Below, piece by piece: positions 18,546 to 29,211 of a DNA stretch of 39,640 nucleotides (its first letter is position 1; each line of letters starts with the position of its first letter). The position numbers and the translations under genes are program-made. The stretch covers positions 1 through 39,640 of the forward strand of contig JAQUIV010000005.1 in assembly GCA_028681275.1 (NCBI GenBank). Reading direction: 5' to 3'. The DNA comes from Aliarcobacter sp. (GTDB taxonomy: Bacteria; Campylobacterota; Campylobacteria; Campylobacterales; Arcobacteraceae). The notes under the pieces are model-generated. The model had not been told where the DNA came from. It worked only from the letters and a program-made list of their open reading frames with translations, and ran no database searches.

Positions 18546-18974
18546 ATGTTTTATGAATTAGAAAAATCACTGGGGTTTAAAATAAACCAAACAGCAAATA
18601 AACTAAATAACAAATACAATCAATTACTTCAGTCTTTTGATATTGCTCCTGAACAAAGGGCAACTTTGGAGATTATCAAATATGAAGCAGATGTAAACCA
18701 AACAAAAATTGCAAATATTTTGGGAAAAGACAAAACAACTATTAGTAGAACTTTAAATACTTTAGAAAATAAAAATCTTATTACAAAATCACAAATAGAT
18801 AAAAGAACAAATTTAATTCAACTAACACAAAAAGGTGAAGATATTTTAAATAATAGTTTTTCTAGCGTTAAAGATTTTAGAAAAAAACTAACTTCAAACT
18901 TAAGTGAAGAGGAGATAAATCAACTTGTTTCTCTTCTTGAAAAAGTTGCTTTAAGTGTGGAAAAAGAGTCATGA
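18546..18974 (+). CDS. MarR family transcriptional regulator
   Basis: NQTKIANILGKDKTTISRTLNTLENKNLITKSQIDKRTNLIQLTQKG winged helix. Confidence 0.93.
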   Translation: MFYELEKSLGFKINQTANKLNNKYNQLLQSFDIAPEQRATLEIIKYEADVNQTKIANILGKDKTTISRTLNTLENKNLITKSQIDKRTNLIQLTQKGEDILNNSFSSVKDFRKKLTSNLSEEEINQLVSLLEKVALSVEKES

Positions 18975-20128
18975 AAAAAAGTATTAATCACTTATATTTA
19001 ATAGTTCTTTTATCTATTTTATCTTCAGTTGCTCCAATGGGAGTGGATACATATTTGCCATCAATTCCTGATATTGCCTCATCTTTTAGCGTAAGTATTG
19101 AGAAAATCGAGTTATCTTTATCTATATTTTTAATTGGATTTTCTATTGGACAAATATTTGGAGGACCAATTTCTGACCGATATGGAAGAAAAATGAGTTC
19201 AGTTTATGGACTTTTAGGATTTGCATTTTTTAGTTTTGTAATTATCTTTAGTACAACTATTTATGAATTATGGATTTTTAGATTTTTTGAAGCTTTTAGT
19301 GGTGGAATTGTAGTTGTAAATGCAGCGGCTGCTGTGCGAGACAGATTTCATGGAACGGAAGCTGCAAAAGTATTTTCTCTTATTGGAATGGTAAGAAGTT
19401 TTGCACCACTTGTTGCTCCTGCAATTGGAGCTTTTATTATTCATTTTTATTCATGGGAAGCAGTTTTTATATTTTTAACTCTTTATGCTTTAATAGTTGC
19501 TTTTTTTATATACAAAGATTTAGAAGAGAGTTACACCTATACTAAACAAAATGTTTTTGAATCATATAAAATAGTATTAAGTCACAAAACAGCTTTAAAA
19601 GCAATGCTTACACTTGGTCTTAGTTTTGGTGGATTTTTTATAATTATTGCAAAAACCTCTTTTATTTATATAGAATATTTCAAAATATCAACTGATTATT
19701 TCCCTTTTTTCTTTGGGATTAATTTTATTATTTTGATGTTTATGATAAAAATAAATGTAAATCTACTGAAAAAACATTCAGCAGTAGATCTTGTAAAAGG
19801 AGCTGTTTTAGTACAAATTATTGCAGGTGGATTATTTGCTTTAAATTCTTCTAATATTTCAATCATTTTAACGATGATTTTAATAGCCTCTTATTTAAGT
19901 ATGATGGCATTTATTTTTGGAAATTGTATGGCTTTAACATTGGAACATTTTCCAAAAAATGCAGGAGTTGCATCAGGTGTTGTGGGAGTTTTCCAATTTG
20001 GACTAGGAGCTATTACCTCATCTATTGCATTAAGTTTCCATGATGGGACTTTTTTCCCAATAGGTTTAAGTATTTGTTTGATTTCTATTATGGCTTTTTT
20101 TGTTATAAGAACTTATAAAAATGTATAA
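18971..20128 (+). CDS. Bcr/CflA family MFS drug-resistance transporter
   Basis: MGVDTYLPSIPDIASSF...GQIFGGPISDRYGRKMSSVYGL; ATGA overlap with marR. Confidence 0.92.
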   Translation: MKKSINHLYLIVLLSILSSVAPMGVDTYLPSIPDIASSFSVSIEKIELSLSIFLIGFSIGQIFGGPISDRYGRKMSSVYGLLGFAFFSFVIIFSTTIYELWIFRFFEAFSGGIVVVNAAAAVRDRFHGTEAAKVFSLIGMVRSFAPLVAPAIGAFIIHFYSWEAVFIFLTLYALIVAFFIYKDLEESYTYTKQNVFESYKIVLSHKTALKAMLTLGLSFGGFFIIIAKTSFIYIEYFKISTDYFPFFFGINFIILMFMIKINVNLLKKHSAVDLVKGAVLVQIIAGGLFALNSSNISIILTMILIASYLSMMAFIFGNCMALTLEHFPKNAGVASGVVGVFQFGLGAITSSIALSFHDGTFFPIGLSICLISIMAFFVIRTYKNV

Positions 20129-20148
20129 AAGATTTCTCTTTTATACAT
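20121..20148. terminator. Hairpin terminator between convergent genes
   Basis: ATGTATAAAAGA-TTTC-TCTTTTATACAT perfect 12 bp stem. Confidence 0.75.
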
Positions 20149-20153
20149 TTGTT

Positions 20154-20537
20154 TTATATATCTAATTCGAAAAAACTCTCTTCAACTTTTTCATATTTTG
20201 CAACAGAACAAGTGATTTTTATTGCATTTTCGTAATCTTTGAACTCTTCTATAAATAATTTTTGTAGCTTCTCAACTTCAACTGCTCTAAAAATAAAATA
20301 ACCTAAAACATCAGTTCCCCTTGAACCTGTTTTTTCAATTCCAAAACTGTCAAATTTCCAATCAATTCCCCTTGAAAAAAAGAAAACTTCTGTTAATCTT
20401 TTTTCTAACTCTTCTCTTACTTTATTATCATATGCTTTTAAATGTACGAAAAAAGCCACATTTGTATTAAATTGTGATTGTACTAATTTTTCTTGTTCAG
20501 CTGTTATTGGTTTTTCTATAATATTTGTATTGCTCAT
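20154..20537 (-). CDS. Conserved-looking hypothetical cytosolic protein
   Basis: 127 aa ORF with good coding character and upstream RBS; family not recognised. Confidence 0.6.
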   Translation of the reverse strand: MSNTNIIEKPITAEQEKLVQSQFNTNVAFFVHLKAYDNKVREELEKRLTEVFFFSRGIDWKFDSFGIEKTGSRGTDVLGYFIFRAVEVEKLQKLFIEEFKDYENAIKITCSVAKYEKVEESFFELDI

Positions 20538-20649
20538 ATTAAAATGCTTCCTATTTTTTCTCTTATTATAGTAAACTATTTTAAAATAAAGCTTGTATTA
20601 ATAATTTACATCTATAATTAAAACTATCTAAAACAATTCAAGGGTTTTC

Positions 20650-21495
20650 ATGGACAATTACATAAATTCAAATGCTATTATTTGGAAATCTGAATACAAT
20701 ATCAGTAATTTCAAAATTGATAAAGAACACCAAAAACTTTTCACAATAGCAAGAGAAGCTATGAATATTTCAAAACTAAAAGACGATAAAGAAGTAAAAA
20801 ATAGATTAAAAGAGATTATTACAAAACTTTTCGAATATGTTGGAACTCACTTTTCAAATGAACAAAAATATATGGAAGAGATAGATTATCCAGAATTAGA
20901 AAATCACAAAATTCTTCATAAAAATATGTTAACTATGCTTACAAATTTGATTTCAGAACTAAATAAATTGGAATTAGAAGATATTGAAAAACTACTTTTT
21001 AATTTTATTGAAGAGTATTTTATAAGACATATAGTTTTAGAAGATAAAAAAATCCAATTATGGAATACTTCCCTTGAAGATTTAAAAAAGAATTTTGGTT
21101 GGAAAGAGATTTATAGTGTTGGAAATGTAGAAATTGATAAAGAACATAAAAAACTTTTTGATATTGCCCAAGATGCTTTTACGCAAGTTGAAGAGACTCA
21201 AAGAAATGCAAAAATCAAAGAAGTTTTAACTGAACTATATACTTATATGAAAACCCACTTTAAACATGAAGAGAAGTTTATGAAAGAGCTAAACTATCCA
21301 TTACTTGAAGAACATAAAATATTACATCACAATATAATTGAAAAAATAAACACTTTTATAAAACAATTACCGAACATGGAAGAAAGCATTTTTGAAAAAG
21401 AGTTAGCAAAAATTATAGATATTGCACTTGTTCATCATATTATTCAAGAAGATAGAAAAATCATCGCTTGGTCAAAATCAAATTTACAGAAATAA
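20650..21495 (+). CDS. Tandem (two-domain) bacteriohemerythrin
   Basis: Two copies of W..xY..gn..ID.EHkkLF, tHF..E.kyM...yP.le.Hk.lH, and HI..EDkkI. Confidence 0.88.
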   Translation: MDNYINSNAIIWKSEYNISNFKIDKEHQKLFTIAREAMNISKLKDDKEVKNRLKEIITKLFEYVGTHFSNEQKYMEEIDYPELENHKILHKNMLTMLTNLISELNKLELEDIEKLLFNFIEEYFIRHIVLEDKKIQLWNTSLEDLKKNFGWKEIYSVGNVEIDKEHKKLFDIAQDAFTQVEETQRNAKIKEVLTELYTYMKTHFKHEEKFMKELNYPLLEEHKILHHNIIEKINTFIKQLPNMEESIFEKELAKIIDIALVHHIIQEDRKIIAWSKSNLQK

Positions 21496-21537
21496 ATAGT
21501 ATAATCCCGAAATTATTTAAAAATAAAAAGGAAAATT

Positions 21538-21888
21538 ATGAAAAAAATCATTATCGCATCTGTTATATCTATTTCAGCACTTTTTGCATTTGATATGGGT
21601 GGAGCTTTAAAAAATGCTGGAACAAATGTAGGAACTGCTGCATTAAACGGTAATACAGATACAAAATCACTAACAAAAACAGCTGGTGAATCTTTAGGTG
21701 TAACTCCTGAAGCATTAGGAAATAAACTTGCAACTACTGTAAAATCAAATAATACAACTGTTTCATCTATGGATAAAGCAAAAGATTTATGTACTCAAGC
21801 TTCAGCTGTACAATCTGTTGCAAATCTTAGTAGTGACCTTGTAAAACAAGCTATTTCAGTTTGTTCTGAAAAAGTAATGGCAAAATAA
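21538..21888 (+). CDS. Small secreted hypothetical protein
   Basis: Signal peptide MKKIIIASVISISALFAF; two Cys (CTQAS, CSEKV) in the C-terminal half; good RBS. Confidence 0.65.
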   Translation: MKKIIIASVISISALFAFDMGGALKNAGTNVGTAALNGNTDTKSLTKTAGESLGVTPEALGNKLATTVKSNNTTVSSMDKAKDLCTQASAVQSVANLSSDLVKQAISVCSEKVMAK

Positions 21889-21904
21889 TCCCACTTAAAA
21901 ATTA

Positions 21905-21933
21905 AAAGATAAAAGGATTATCCTTTTATCTTT
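21905..21933 (+). terminator. Rho-independent terminator
   Basis: AAAGATAAAAGGA-TTA-TCCTTTTATCTTT perfect 13 bp stem. Confidence 0.75.
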
Positions 21934-22006
21934 CTTCTTGGCATATATTAATATTTTATTAATAAAGATAGTATACAATCTATAAATTTATAATGAAGGC
22001 TTAATA

Positions 22007-23152
22007 GTGCTACAACAATCTAAACTCTTTATTTTTATAACAGCTTCATGGATAATACTAAGTGGTTGCGAAGAAAAAATTTCAACTAATACTAAACCAA
22101 ATCCAACTATCGAAGTTGGTGTTATTTCAGTTCAAGAACAAGCAATCCCTTTACAACAAGAGTTAAGTGGTAGAGTAAAAGCAAAATTAGTATCAGAAGT
22201 AAGACCACAAATTAGTGGAATCATAACTAAACAACTTTTTACTGAAGGGAGTTTTGTAAACCAAGGTGAAATCTTATATCAAATTGATTCAGCAACTTAT
22301 CAAGCCAATTTCTTCCAAGCGAAAGCTTCACTTGAAAGTGCAAAAGTAACTGCAATAAACGCAAAAAATAAAAGTCAAAGATATGATGAATTATTAAAAT
22401 TTGATGGTACTTCAAAACAAGAAGCAGAAGATGCAAAAGCTGTATATCTTCAAGCAGAAGCTTTAGTTGAAGAGAAAAAAGCAAATCTTGAAAGTGCTAA
22501 AATTGATTTAGAACGAACAAATATCAAAGCCCCTATTTCTGGATATATTAGTATTTCAAATGTAACAAAAGGTGCTTTAATATCAGCAAATCAAACTGAA
22601 GCCCTAGCAACTATTAGAGATACAAGCAGTGTTTATGTTGATGTAAGCCAATCAAATACTCAACTTCTAGCTTTACGAAAACTTTTAAACCAAGAGAATA
22701 TCAAAAAAGGAAATACTGAAGTATCTCTAACTTTAAGTGATGGAACTCTTTATGAACACAAAGGTGAACTTCAACTTCAAGAAATTGCAGTTGATGAAAG
22801 TACAGGTTCTGTAACTCTTAGAGCTTTATTTCCAAATGAAAAAGGTATTTTATTACCAGGAATGTTTCTAAAAGCAACGGTTCAAGGAGCGATTGATAAT
22901 AAAGCCTTTTTATTACCTCAACAAGCAGTTTCAAGGGATGCAAAAGCAAATCCAATTATTACTTTAGTACAAGAAGATAATTCAGTTAAAAAACAAATAG
23001 TTACTATTGAAAGAGCCATTGGAAACAAATGGTTAATAACAAGTGGAATTAACAATAGTGACAAAATTGTTATTGAGGGTTTAAATAAAATCAATGAAAA
23101 AAGCAAAGTAAATCCAGTGGATGTAAGTAGTAAATATGTTGAAAACAAATAA
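22007..23152 (+). CDS. RND efflux periplasmic adaptor (AcrA/MexA family), lipoprotein, GTG start
   Basis: Lipobox LSGC; SGRVKAKLVSEVRPQISGIITKQLFTEGSFVNQGEILYQID; TNIKAPISGYISIS. Confidence 0.93.
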   Translation: MLQQSKLFIFITASWIILSGCEEKISTNTKPNPTIEVGVISVQEQAIPLQQELSGRVKAKLVSEVRPQISGIITKQLFTEGSFVNQGEILYQIDSATYQANFFQAKASLESAKVTAINAKNKSQRYDELLKFDGTSKQEAEDAKAVYLQAEALVEEKKANLESAKIDLERTNIKAPISGYISISNVTKGALISANQTEALATIRDTSSVYVDVSQSNTQLLALRKLLNQENIKKGNTEVSLTLSDGTLYEHKGELQLQEIAVDESTGSVTLRALFPNEKGILLPGMFLKATVQGAIDNKAFLLPQQAVSRDAKANPIITLVQEDNSVKKQIVTIERAIGNKWLITSGINNSDKIVIEGLNKINEKSKVNPVDVSSKYVENK

Positions 23153-23176
23153 TAAAAGTGCCCAAAAAGGTCTAAA

Positions 23177-26100
23177 ATGTTAGCTCACTTTTTTGTTAAT
23201 CGCCCTATTTTTGCTTGGGTTATCTCTTTAGTTATTATGATTGCTGGAACTGTATCTTTATATACACTTCCAGTGGAACAATATCCTGATATTGCACCAC
23301 CTCAAATAAATATTTCTGCAACTTACACAGGAGCATCTGCCCAAACTGTTGAAAATAGTGTAACTCAAATTATTGAGCAACAATTAACAGGATTAGAGGG
23401 AATGATATATTTTTCTTCAAGTAGTAGTTCTTCTGGAAATTCAAAAATTAGTGTTACCTTTGAGCAAGGAACAGACCCAGATATTGCCCAAGTTCAAGTT
23501 CAAAATAAAGTACAACAAATACTTTCAAGACTTCCAAATGATGTACAAAGACAAGGTGTAAGAGTTACAAAATCTCAAACAGACTTTTTATTACTTGCTT
23601 CATTATATGACTCAACGGGGAAAGCAAATAAAGAAGATATTGCCGATTATTTAATAAGTAATTTACAAGATAGTATTTCAAGAATTGATGGAGTTGGAGA
23701 AGTTCAAGTTTTTGGTGGACAATATGCCATGAGAATTTGGTTAGACCCAATAAAACTTGAAAACTTCAAATTAATTCCCTCAGATATAGAATCAGCAATT
23801 AATGCCCAAAACTCTCAAGCCTCAGCTGGACGACTTGGAGGTTTACCTGTTATTGATAACCAACAATTATCTGTAACTGTAACGGCAAGGTCTAAATTTA
23901 AAACAGTAAAAGAGTTTGAAAATATTGTAGTTAAAAACAATAACAATGGTTCATTTGTAAAATTAAGTGATGTTGCTAGAGTAGAACTTGGAAGTCAATC
24001 ATATAGTAATATTACTAATCTAAATGGTTTTCCCTCAAGTGGTATTGCAATACAATTAGCTTCAGGGGCTAATGCCATTAAAACATCTGAAAAAATAAAA
24101 GAGTTTCTAAAAAAATATGAACCAAATCTTCCTTTAGGCTATGAAATCACATATCCAAGAGATACAACTGCTTTCATTCAAGCTTCAATAAAAGAGGTTG
24201 TAAAAACTCTTATAGAAGCTATTATTTTGGTTGTTCTTGTAATGTATCTTTTTCTTAAAAATTATAGGGCAACTTTAATTCCAACTATTGCTGTTCCTGT
24301 TGTATTGCTTGGAACATTTGGTATTTTAAATGTTTTGGGATATTCAGTTAATACTTTAACAATGTTTGGAATGGTTTTATCTATTGGTCTTTTAGTTGAT
24401 GATGCTATTGTTGTGGTTGAAAATGTTGAAAGAAATATGAGAGAATTTAATCTTTCACCAAAAGAAGCAACTATTAAAGCAATGCAAGAAATCACAAGTG
24501 CATTAATCGGAGTTGCTACTGTTTTATCTGTTGTATTTTTACCAATGGCATTTTTTGATGGAGCAACGGGAGTTATTTATAGACAATTTTCTATTACAAT
24601 TATCTCTTCAATGGTTTTATCTGTTATTGTAGCTTTGACTTTAACTCCTGCTTTATGTGCAACTATTTTAAAACCACATAAAGAAGAAAACTCAAAAGGT
24701 TTTACAAATTGGTTTGGAAATCTTTTTGAAACCTTTACTTTAAGATATAAAAATAGTTTAAATGGTGTATTACAAAATCCAATTAAATGGATGATTTTTT
24801 ATAGTGTTATTATTGGAGCTTTAGCATATACTTTTATAAAACTACCTACAAGTTTTTTACCAAAAGAGGACCAAGGTTCTATTATGATTCAGTACACTCT
24901 TCCTGAGGGTGCAGTAACTTCAAGAACTGTTGAAGTTGCTCAAGTTATAAAAGATTATTTCCTAAAAGAAGAAGCTTCAAATGTTCAAAATATTTTTACA
25001 ATTTCTGGTTTTAGTAGTAGAAGTAGTGGTCAAAATGTAGGAACAGCTTATGTCTCTTTGAGAAATTGGGATTTAAGGAAGGGTGAACAAAATCGTTCAG
25101 ATGTAATAGGACAAAGGGCAATGAAAGTTTTTGCAGATCCAAAATCACCCTATTTCATAAGAGATGCAAGAGTGATTTCAATGAATCCTCCTGTTGTTCA
25201 AGGTTTAGGTTCAACTGATGGTTTTGAATTCCAACTTCAAGCAGATGCTATAACATCAAGAACAACTCTAAATGAGATAAAAGAAAAAATCCTAGAAGAT
25301 GCAAGAAAAAATGAAAAAATAAGTTCTGTTCGAGCTGATGGAACAAATAGTACACCTCAATTAAAAATTGATTACGATGTACAAAAAGCTTTATCTTTAG
25401 GATTAACTCTATCAAATATTGATGATACTTTAAGTGCTGCTTGGGGTGGAGTTTATGTAAATGATTTTATAGATAGGTCAAGGGTAAAAAGAGTTTATAT
25501 TCAAGGTGATGCACCATTTAGGTCAAAACCTGAGGATTTATACTCGTGGAAAGTTAGAAATTCAAATGGAGATATGGTTTCATTTCAAGAGTTTTCAAAT
25601 ATAAAATGGGATTTTGGACCAGAAGAACTAACTCGTTACAATGGTTTTGCTTCTTATCCAATCCAAGGAGCAGCAGCTTTAGGAGTTAGTTCAGGAGTTG
25701 CGATGGATGAAATGGACAAAATCGCAAATAACTACTCATCAGGAACAATGCATGAATGGAGTGGAGTTTCATATCAAGAAAGATTATCTACTGGGCAATC
25801 TGGCTTGTTATATACTATCTCTATTTTGATTATCTTTTTATGTTTAGCAGCACTTTATGAAAGTTGGTCTGTACCATTTTCTATTTTAATGGTTGTTCCT
25901 TTAGGTGTAATTGGAGCAGTAATGGCAGTATATTTTAGAGGTTTAGACAACGATGTTTATTTCCAAGTTGCACTTTTAACAACTATTGGTTTAGTTTCAA
26001 AAAACGCAATTTTAATTATAGAGTTTGTGGATACTGCATATAAAAATGGTAAACCTTTAATAGAAGCTGCTATTGAGGGAGCAACACTACGATTACGACC

Positions 26101-26308
26101 AATTATCATGACTTCTTTAGCATTTATTGCTGGAATCATGCCACTTGCCTTATCAACTGGAGCTGGTGCAAATAGTAGAATTTCTATTGGAACTGGAATT
26201 GTGGGAGGAACTTTGACAGCAACTATTTTAGCAATATTTTTTGTTCCTCTATTTTTTGTTTTAATTAAAAAAATCTTTCCAGTAAAAAAGGCAGAACAAA
26301 ATGTTTAA
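23177..26308 (+). CDS. RND multidrug efflux permease (AcrB/MexB, HAE1 family)
   Basis: 1043 aa; FFVNRPIFAWVISLVIMIAG...LPVEQYPDIAPPQINISATYTGASAQTVE; GLLVDDAIVVVENVERNM. Confidence 0.97.
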   Translation: MLAHFFVNRPIFAWVISLVIMIAGTVSLYTLPVEQYPDIAPPQINISATYTGASAQTVENSVTQIIEQQLTGLEGMIYFSSSSSSSGNSKISVTFEQGTDPDIAQVQVQNKVQQILSRLPNDVQRQGVRVTKSQTDFLLLASLYDSTGKANKEDIADYLISNLQDSISRIDGVGEVQVFGGQYAMRIWLDPIKLENFKLIPSDIESAINAQNSQASAGRLGGLPVIDNQQLSVTVTARSKFKTVKEFENIVVKNNNNGSFVKLSDVARVELGSQSYSNITNLNGFPSSGIAIQLASGANAIKTSEKIKEFLKKYEPNLPLGYEITYPRDTTAFIQASIKEVVKTLIEAIILVVLVMYLFLKNYRATLIPTIAVPVVLLGTFGILNVLGYSVNTLTMFGMVLSIGLLVDDAIVVVENVERNMREFNLSPKEATIKAMQEITSALIGVATVLSVVFLPMAFFDGATGVIYRQFSITIISSMVLSVIVALTLTPALCATILKPHKEENSKGFTNWFGNLFETFTLRYKNSLNGVLQNPIKWMIFYSVIIGALAYTFIKLPTSFLPKEDQGSIMIQYTLPEGAVTSRTVEVAQVIKDYFLKEEASNVQNIFTISGFSSRSSGQNVGTAYVSLRNWDLRKGEQNRSDVIGQRAMKVFADPKSPYFIRDARVISMNPPVVQGLGSTDGFEFQLQADAITSRTTLNEIKEKILEDARKNEKISSVRADGTNSTPQLKIDYDVQKALSLGLTLSNIDDTLSAAWGGVYVNDFIDRSRVKRVYIQGDAPFRSKPEDLYSWKVRNSNGDMVSFQEFSNIKWDFGPEELTRYNGFASYPIQGAAALGVSSGVAMDEMDKIANNYSSGTMHEWSGVSYQERLSTGQSGLLYTISILIIFLCLAALYESWSVPFSILMVVPLGVIGAVMAVYFRGLDNDVYFQVALLTTIGLVSKNAILIIEFVDTAYKNGKPLIEAAIEGATLRLRPIIMTSLAFIAGIMPLALSTGAGANSRISIGTGIVGGTLTATILAIFFVPLFFVLIKKIFPVKKAEQNV

Positions 26309-27695
26309 AAAAACTATTTCAATAGCTCTTGCTTCAACTCTTTTTACTGGATGTTTTTCCCTAGAGCCAAAACTAGAACCATTAGATTCTAAGGTTATTC
26401 CCCTTGAATGGAACACTCAAATTGAAACAAAAAATCAAGAGGATTTAACTCAAATAAAACCTTCATGGGAAGATTTTGTTCAAAATGAGACTTTAAAAAA
26501 AGTTGTTGATATTGCTATAAAAAACAATAAAGATTTAAAAATAGCCCTTTTAAATATCCAATCAGCAAGGGCAACATATAGAATTTCAAAAGCAGATAGT
26601 TTTCCAACCCTTGAAGCAAATGGTGATATGAAAAATGCAAAAACCATAAACTCTTCAAATGGAACTTCGATTTCGCATAATTATTCTGCAAATATCTCAG
26701 CCTCTTATGAAATTGATCTGTTTGGAAAAATACAAAGTTTAAATGAAAGTGCAAAACAAAGTTATCTTTCAACACAATTTGCAGCAAATACAATAAAAGT
26801 TAGTTTAATTGCTGAAACAATTAATGCTTGGCTTACATTAGCAACCCACAATGAACAATTAAAACTCTCAATTCAAACAGTTGAAAATCTACAAAAAGCA
26901 TACGAACTAACACAAAAAAAGTTTAACGCAGGTGTGATTTCACAAGCTGATGTATTAGATGCAAGTGCTTCATTAAAAGAAGCGCAAATAAATGTTATCT
27001 CATATAACACAATGATAAAACAAGATAAAAATGCCCTAGAACTGCTTATTGCTCAACCTTTAAATGGTGAGCTTTTACCTAAAGAGTATGAAAACTGCTT
27101 GATGATTGTAAAAGCTGGAATTTCATCAAAAGTTCTATTAACAAGACCAGATATAATGGAAGCAGAACATAATCTAAAAGCAAAGAATGCAAATATAGGA
27201 GCGGCAAGAGCTGCCTTTTTCCCATCAATTTCACTTACAGCAAATACAGGAATTGCTAGTAAATCACTCTCTTCACTTTTTGATGGAGGAGCGCAAAATG
27301 TATGGTCTTTTTCACCAAATATAAATATTCCAATATTTAATGCTGGGCAAAATAGCGCAAATCTGGATTATACTTATGCACAAAGAGATATAGCTCTAAA
27401 TCAGTATGAAAAAACTATACAAACAGCATTCAAAGAAGTAAATGATGCACTAGCAACTAGAGCCACCATAAATGAGCAAATAAACAAACAAAAAGAAGTT
27501 GTAGACGCTGTTTCTAAAAGTTATAATTTAGCACTTAGAGCTTATAAAGTTGGTACTGGCTCATATTTAAATCTCTTAATTTCACAAAGAACTTTATATT
27601 CTGCCCGACAAAATTTAATTAATAAATATCAAGAAGATTTAACAAATCGAGTAAGTTTGTATAAGACATTAGGTGGAAACGAAAAAATAGAGTAG
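26301..27695 (+). CDS. Outer membrane efflux protein (OprM/NodT family lipoprotein)
   Basis: Lipobox FTGC; repeated OEP domains; 8 bp overlap with the permease gene. Confidence 0.94.
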   Translation: MFKKTISIALASTLFTGCFSLEPKLEPLDSKVIPLEWNTQIETKNQEDLTQIKPSWEDFVQNETLKKVVDIAIKNNKDLKIALLNIQSARATYRISKADSFPTLEANGDMKNAKTINSSNGTSISHNYSANISASYEIDLFGKIQSLNESAKQSYLSTQFAANTIKVSLIAETINAWLTLATHNEQLKLSIQTVENLQKAYELTQKKFNAGVISQADVLDASASLKEAQINVISYNTMIKQDKNALELLIAQPLNGELLPKEYENCLMIVKAGISSKVLLTRPDIMEAEHNLKAKNANIGAARAAFFPSISLTANTGIASKSLSSLFDGGAQNVWSFSPNINIPIFNAGQNSANLDYTYAQRDIALNQYEKTIQTAFKEVNDALATRATINEQINKQKEVVDAVSKSYNLALRAYKVGTGSYLNLLISQRTLYSARQNLINKYQEDLTNRVSLYKTLGGNEKIE

Positions 27696-27751
27696 CTGAA
27701 TAAAAAAATAGTTCAATATAGTATATAATACATAACAAAATAAATTTTTAT

Positions 27752-29203
27752 TTGATATTAATTATAGGACTAATATTGAAGCTATTATCTAACTACCTAG
27801 CAAATCCCATTTCCGTACTAATCGCAACAGTTTTTACCTTTGTAAACTTTTTGGTTATATTGTTACCGTTTTATTTGTTGATAATCTTTTTTATTTTATC
27901 TTCCGAAGATAATCAATCTCTTCTTATGTCAAATAATATATTCATTTACACCACAATTTTTATGTTTATTATGACAATAATTTATCTATTTTTGGATTTA
28001 TTCTTCGGATTTACAGTAGCTACTTTGGTAAGAGATTGTAAAGATATCTCAACTTTAGAAGAGTTTTCTCTCCATAAAAAACTGTTTGATGAAACTTTAA
28101 ATGAGTTTGATATGGATGATGTTAAGTTTTTATTACAAGAGAGCCAAGAAGTAAATGCCTTTGCTGTTTTAACTCTTAGAAAAAAATATGTTGTTGTTAC
28201 AACTGCTATGTTAAATCACCTAACAAATAGTTTTCCAAACATCGAAGAGCAAAAATTAGCAATAAAAGGAATGATAGCTCACGAATTATCACATCTTTTA
28301 AATTGGGATTCTTTGCCTAATCTAATACTACTTTCAGGGCAAAATATCGCTTATTATTTATCAACAGCACTAAACTTTGTTTTAAATATTATCCTTTTGA
28401 TTCTTTCATATATTCCTATAACTGCAATTTTTTCTTTTATAGTTAGAATTGCTTTTAATCTTTTACAACTAGGGTTAAATTTAGTTTACACTTATGTTTT
28501 ACATCCTACTTATTTGTTAGTAGAGAGATTTTTAGGAAGATTAAATGAGTATCGTTCAGATTACCAAAGTGCAGAAGCTTTGAGTTGGAAACCTATGCAT
28601 TTATGTTTGTATTCTTTATTATTACTCGATGGAAATACTTACCATAGTAATTTTTCAACACATCCAAATACAATCTCAAGGGTTCTTTATATCTACAAAG
28701 TTGAAAGAACACCAATAAATATAGGTGCTTCATTTGTTAGTAAATACTTTAGTATTTTGTTACTTGCGTTGATTTCTATTTGCGTTTTTTATCTTACATA
28801 TGAATACTTTGATAGAATAAATGAAGTAAGTGTAGCTATTGAAAATTATCTTATTCAATCATATAACTCTTCAAAAAATTTCTTGATTTATTTATACGAT
28901 TCGAATCTATATATTTTTATTTTTATAGCTATAATCCTTTTTTATTTAATCTATAAAATTTCTAAAAAAGTAATACTTGAACAAAAAATCAAAAAAGTAA
29001 TTAAAACTATAAATAAAAATGAAAATACAGATATAGATTTTTTACTATTTTTTGCAATACAAAATAATGATTTACACTCTTTTTTAAATATTTTAAAATA
29101 TGGTGCAAATATCAATACAACAGGCTTTGAAAAAACTATTGAAATATTCACTCAAGAAGTAAATCCAGAGTTTATAAACCATATCAACAGAATTAAAAAT
29201 TAG
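27752..29203 (+). CDS. M48 family membrane metalloprotease with C-terminal ankyrin-like segment
   Basis: HExxH motif GMIAHELSHLLNWDS, several TM helices, C-terminal FAIQNNDLHSFLNILKYGANINTTG; TTG start likely. Confidence 0.8.
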   Translation: MILIIGLILKLLSNYLANPISVLIATVFTFVNFLVILLPFYLLIIFFILSSEDNQSLLMSNNIFIYTTIFMFIMTIIYLFLDLFFGFTVATLVRDCKDISTLEEFSLHKKLFDETLNEFDMDDVKFLLQESQEVNAFAVLTLRKKYVVVTTAMLNHLTNSFPNIEEQKLAIKGMIAHELSHLLNWDSLPNLILLSGQNIAYYLSTALNFVLNIILLILSYIPITAIFSFIVRIAFNLLQLGLNLVYTYVLHPTYLLVERFLGRLNEYRSDYQSAEALSWKPMHLCLYSLLLLDGNTYHSNFSTHPNTISRVLYIYKVERTPINIGASFVSKYFSILLLALISICVFYLTYEYFDRINEVSVAIENYLIQSYNSSKNFLIYLYDSNLYIFIFIAIILFYLIYKISKKVILEQKIKKVIKTINKNENTDIDFLLFFAIQNNDLHSFLNILKYGANINTTGFEKTIEIFTQEVNPEFINHINRIKN

Positions 29204-29211
29204 GAGAATTT

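Noticed and set aside
22918-26139. Several minus-strand ORFs in the RND operon (e.g. 24262..24495, 25957..26139)
   Set aside because: Antisense to strongly conserved efflux genes; no independent support.
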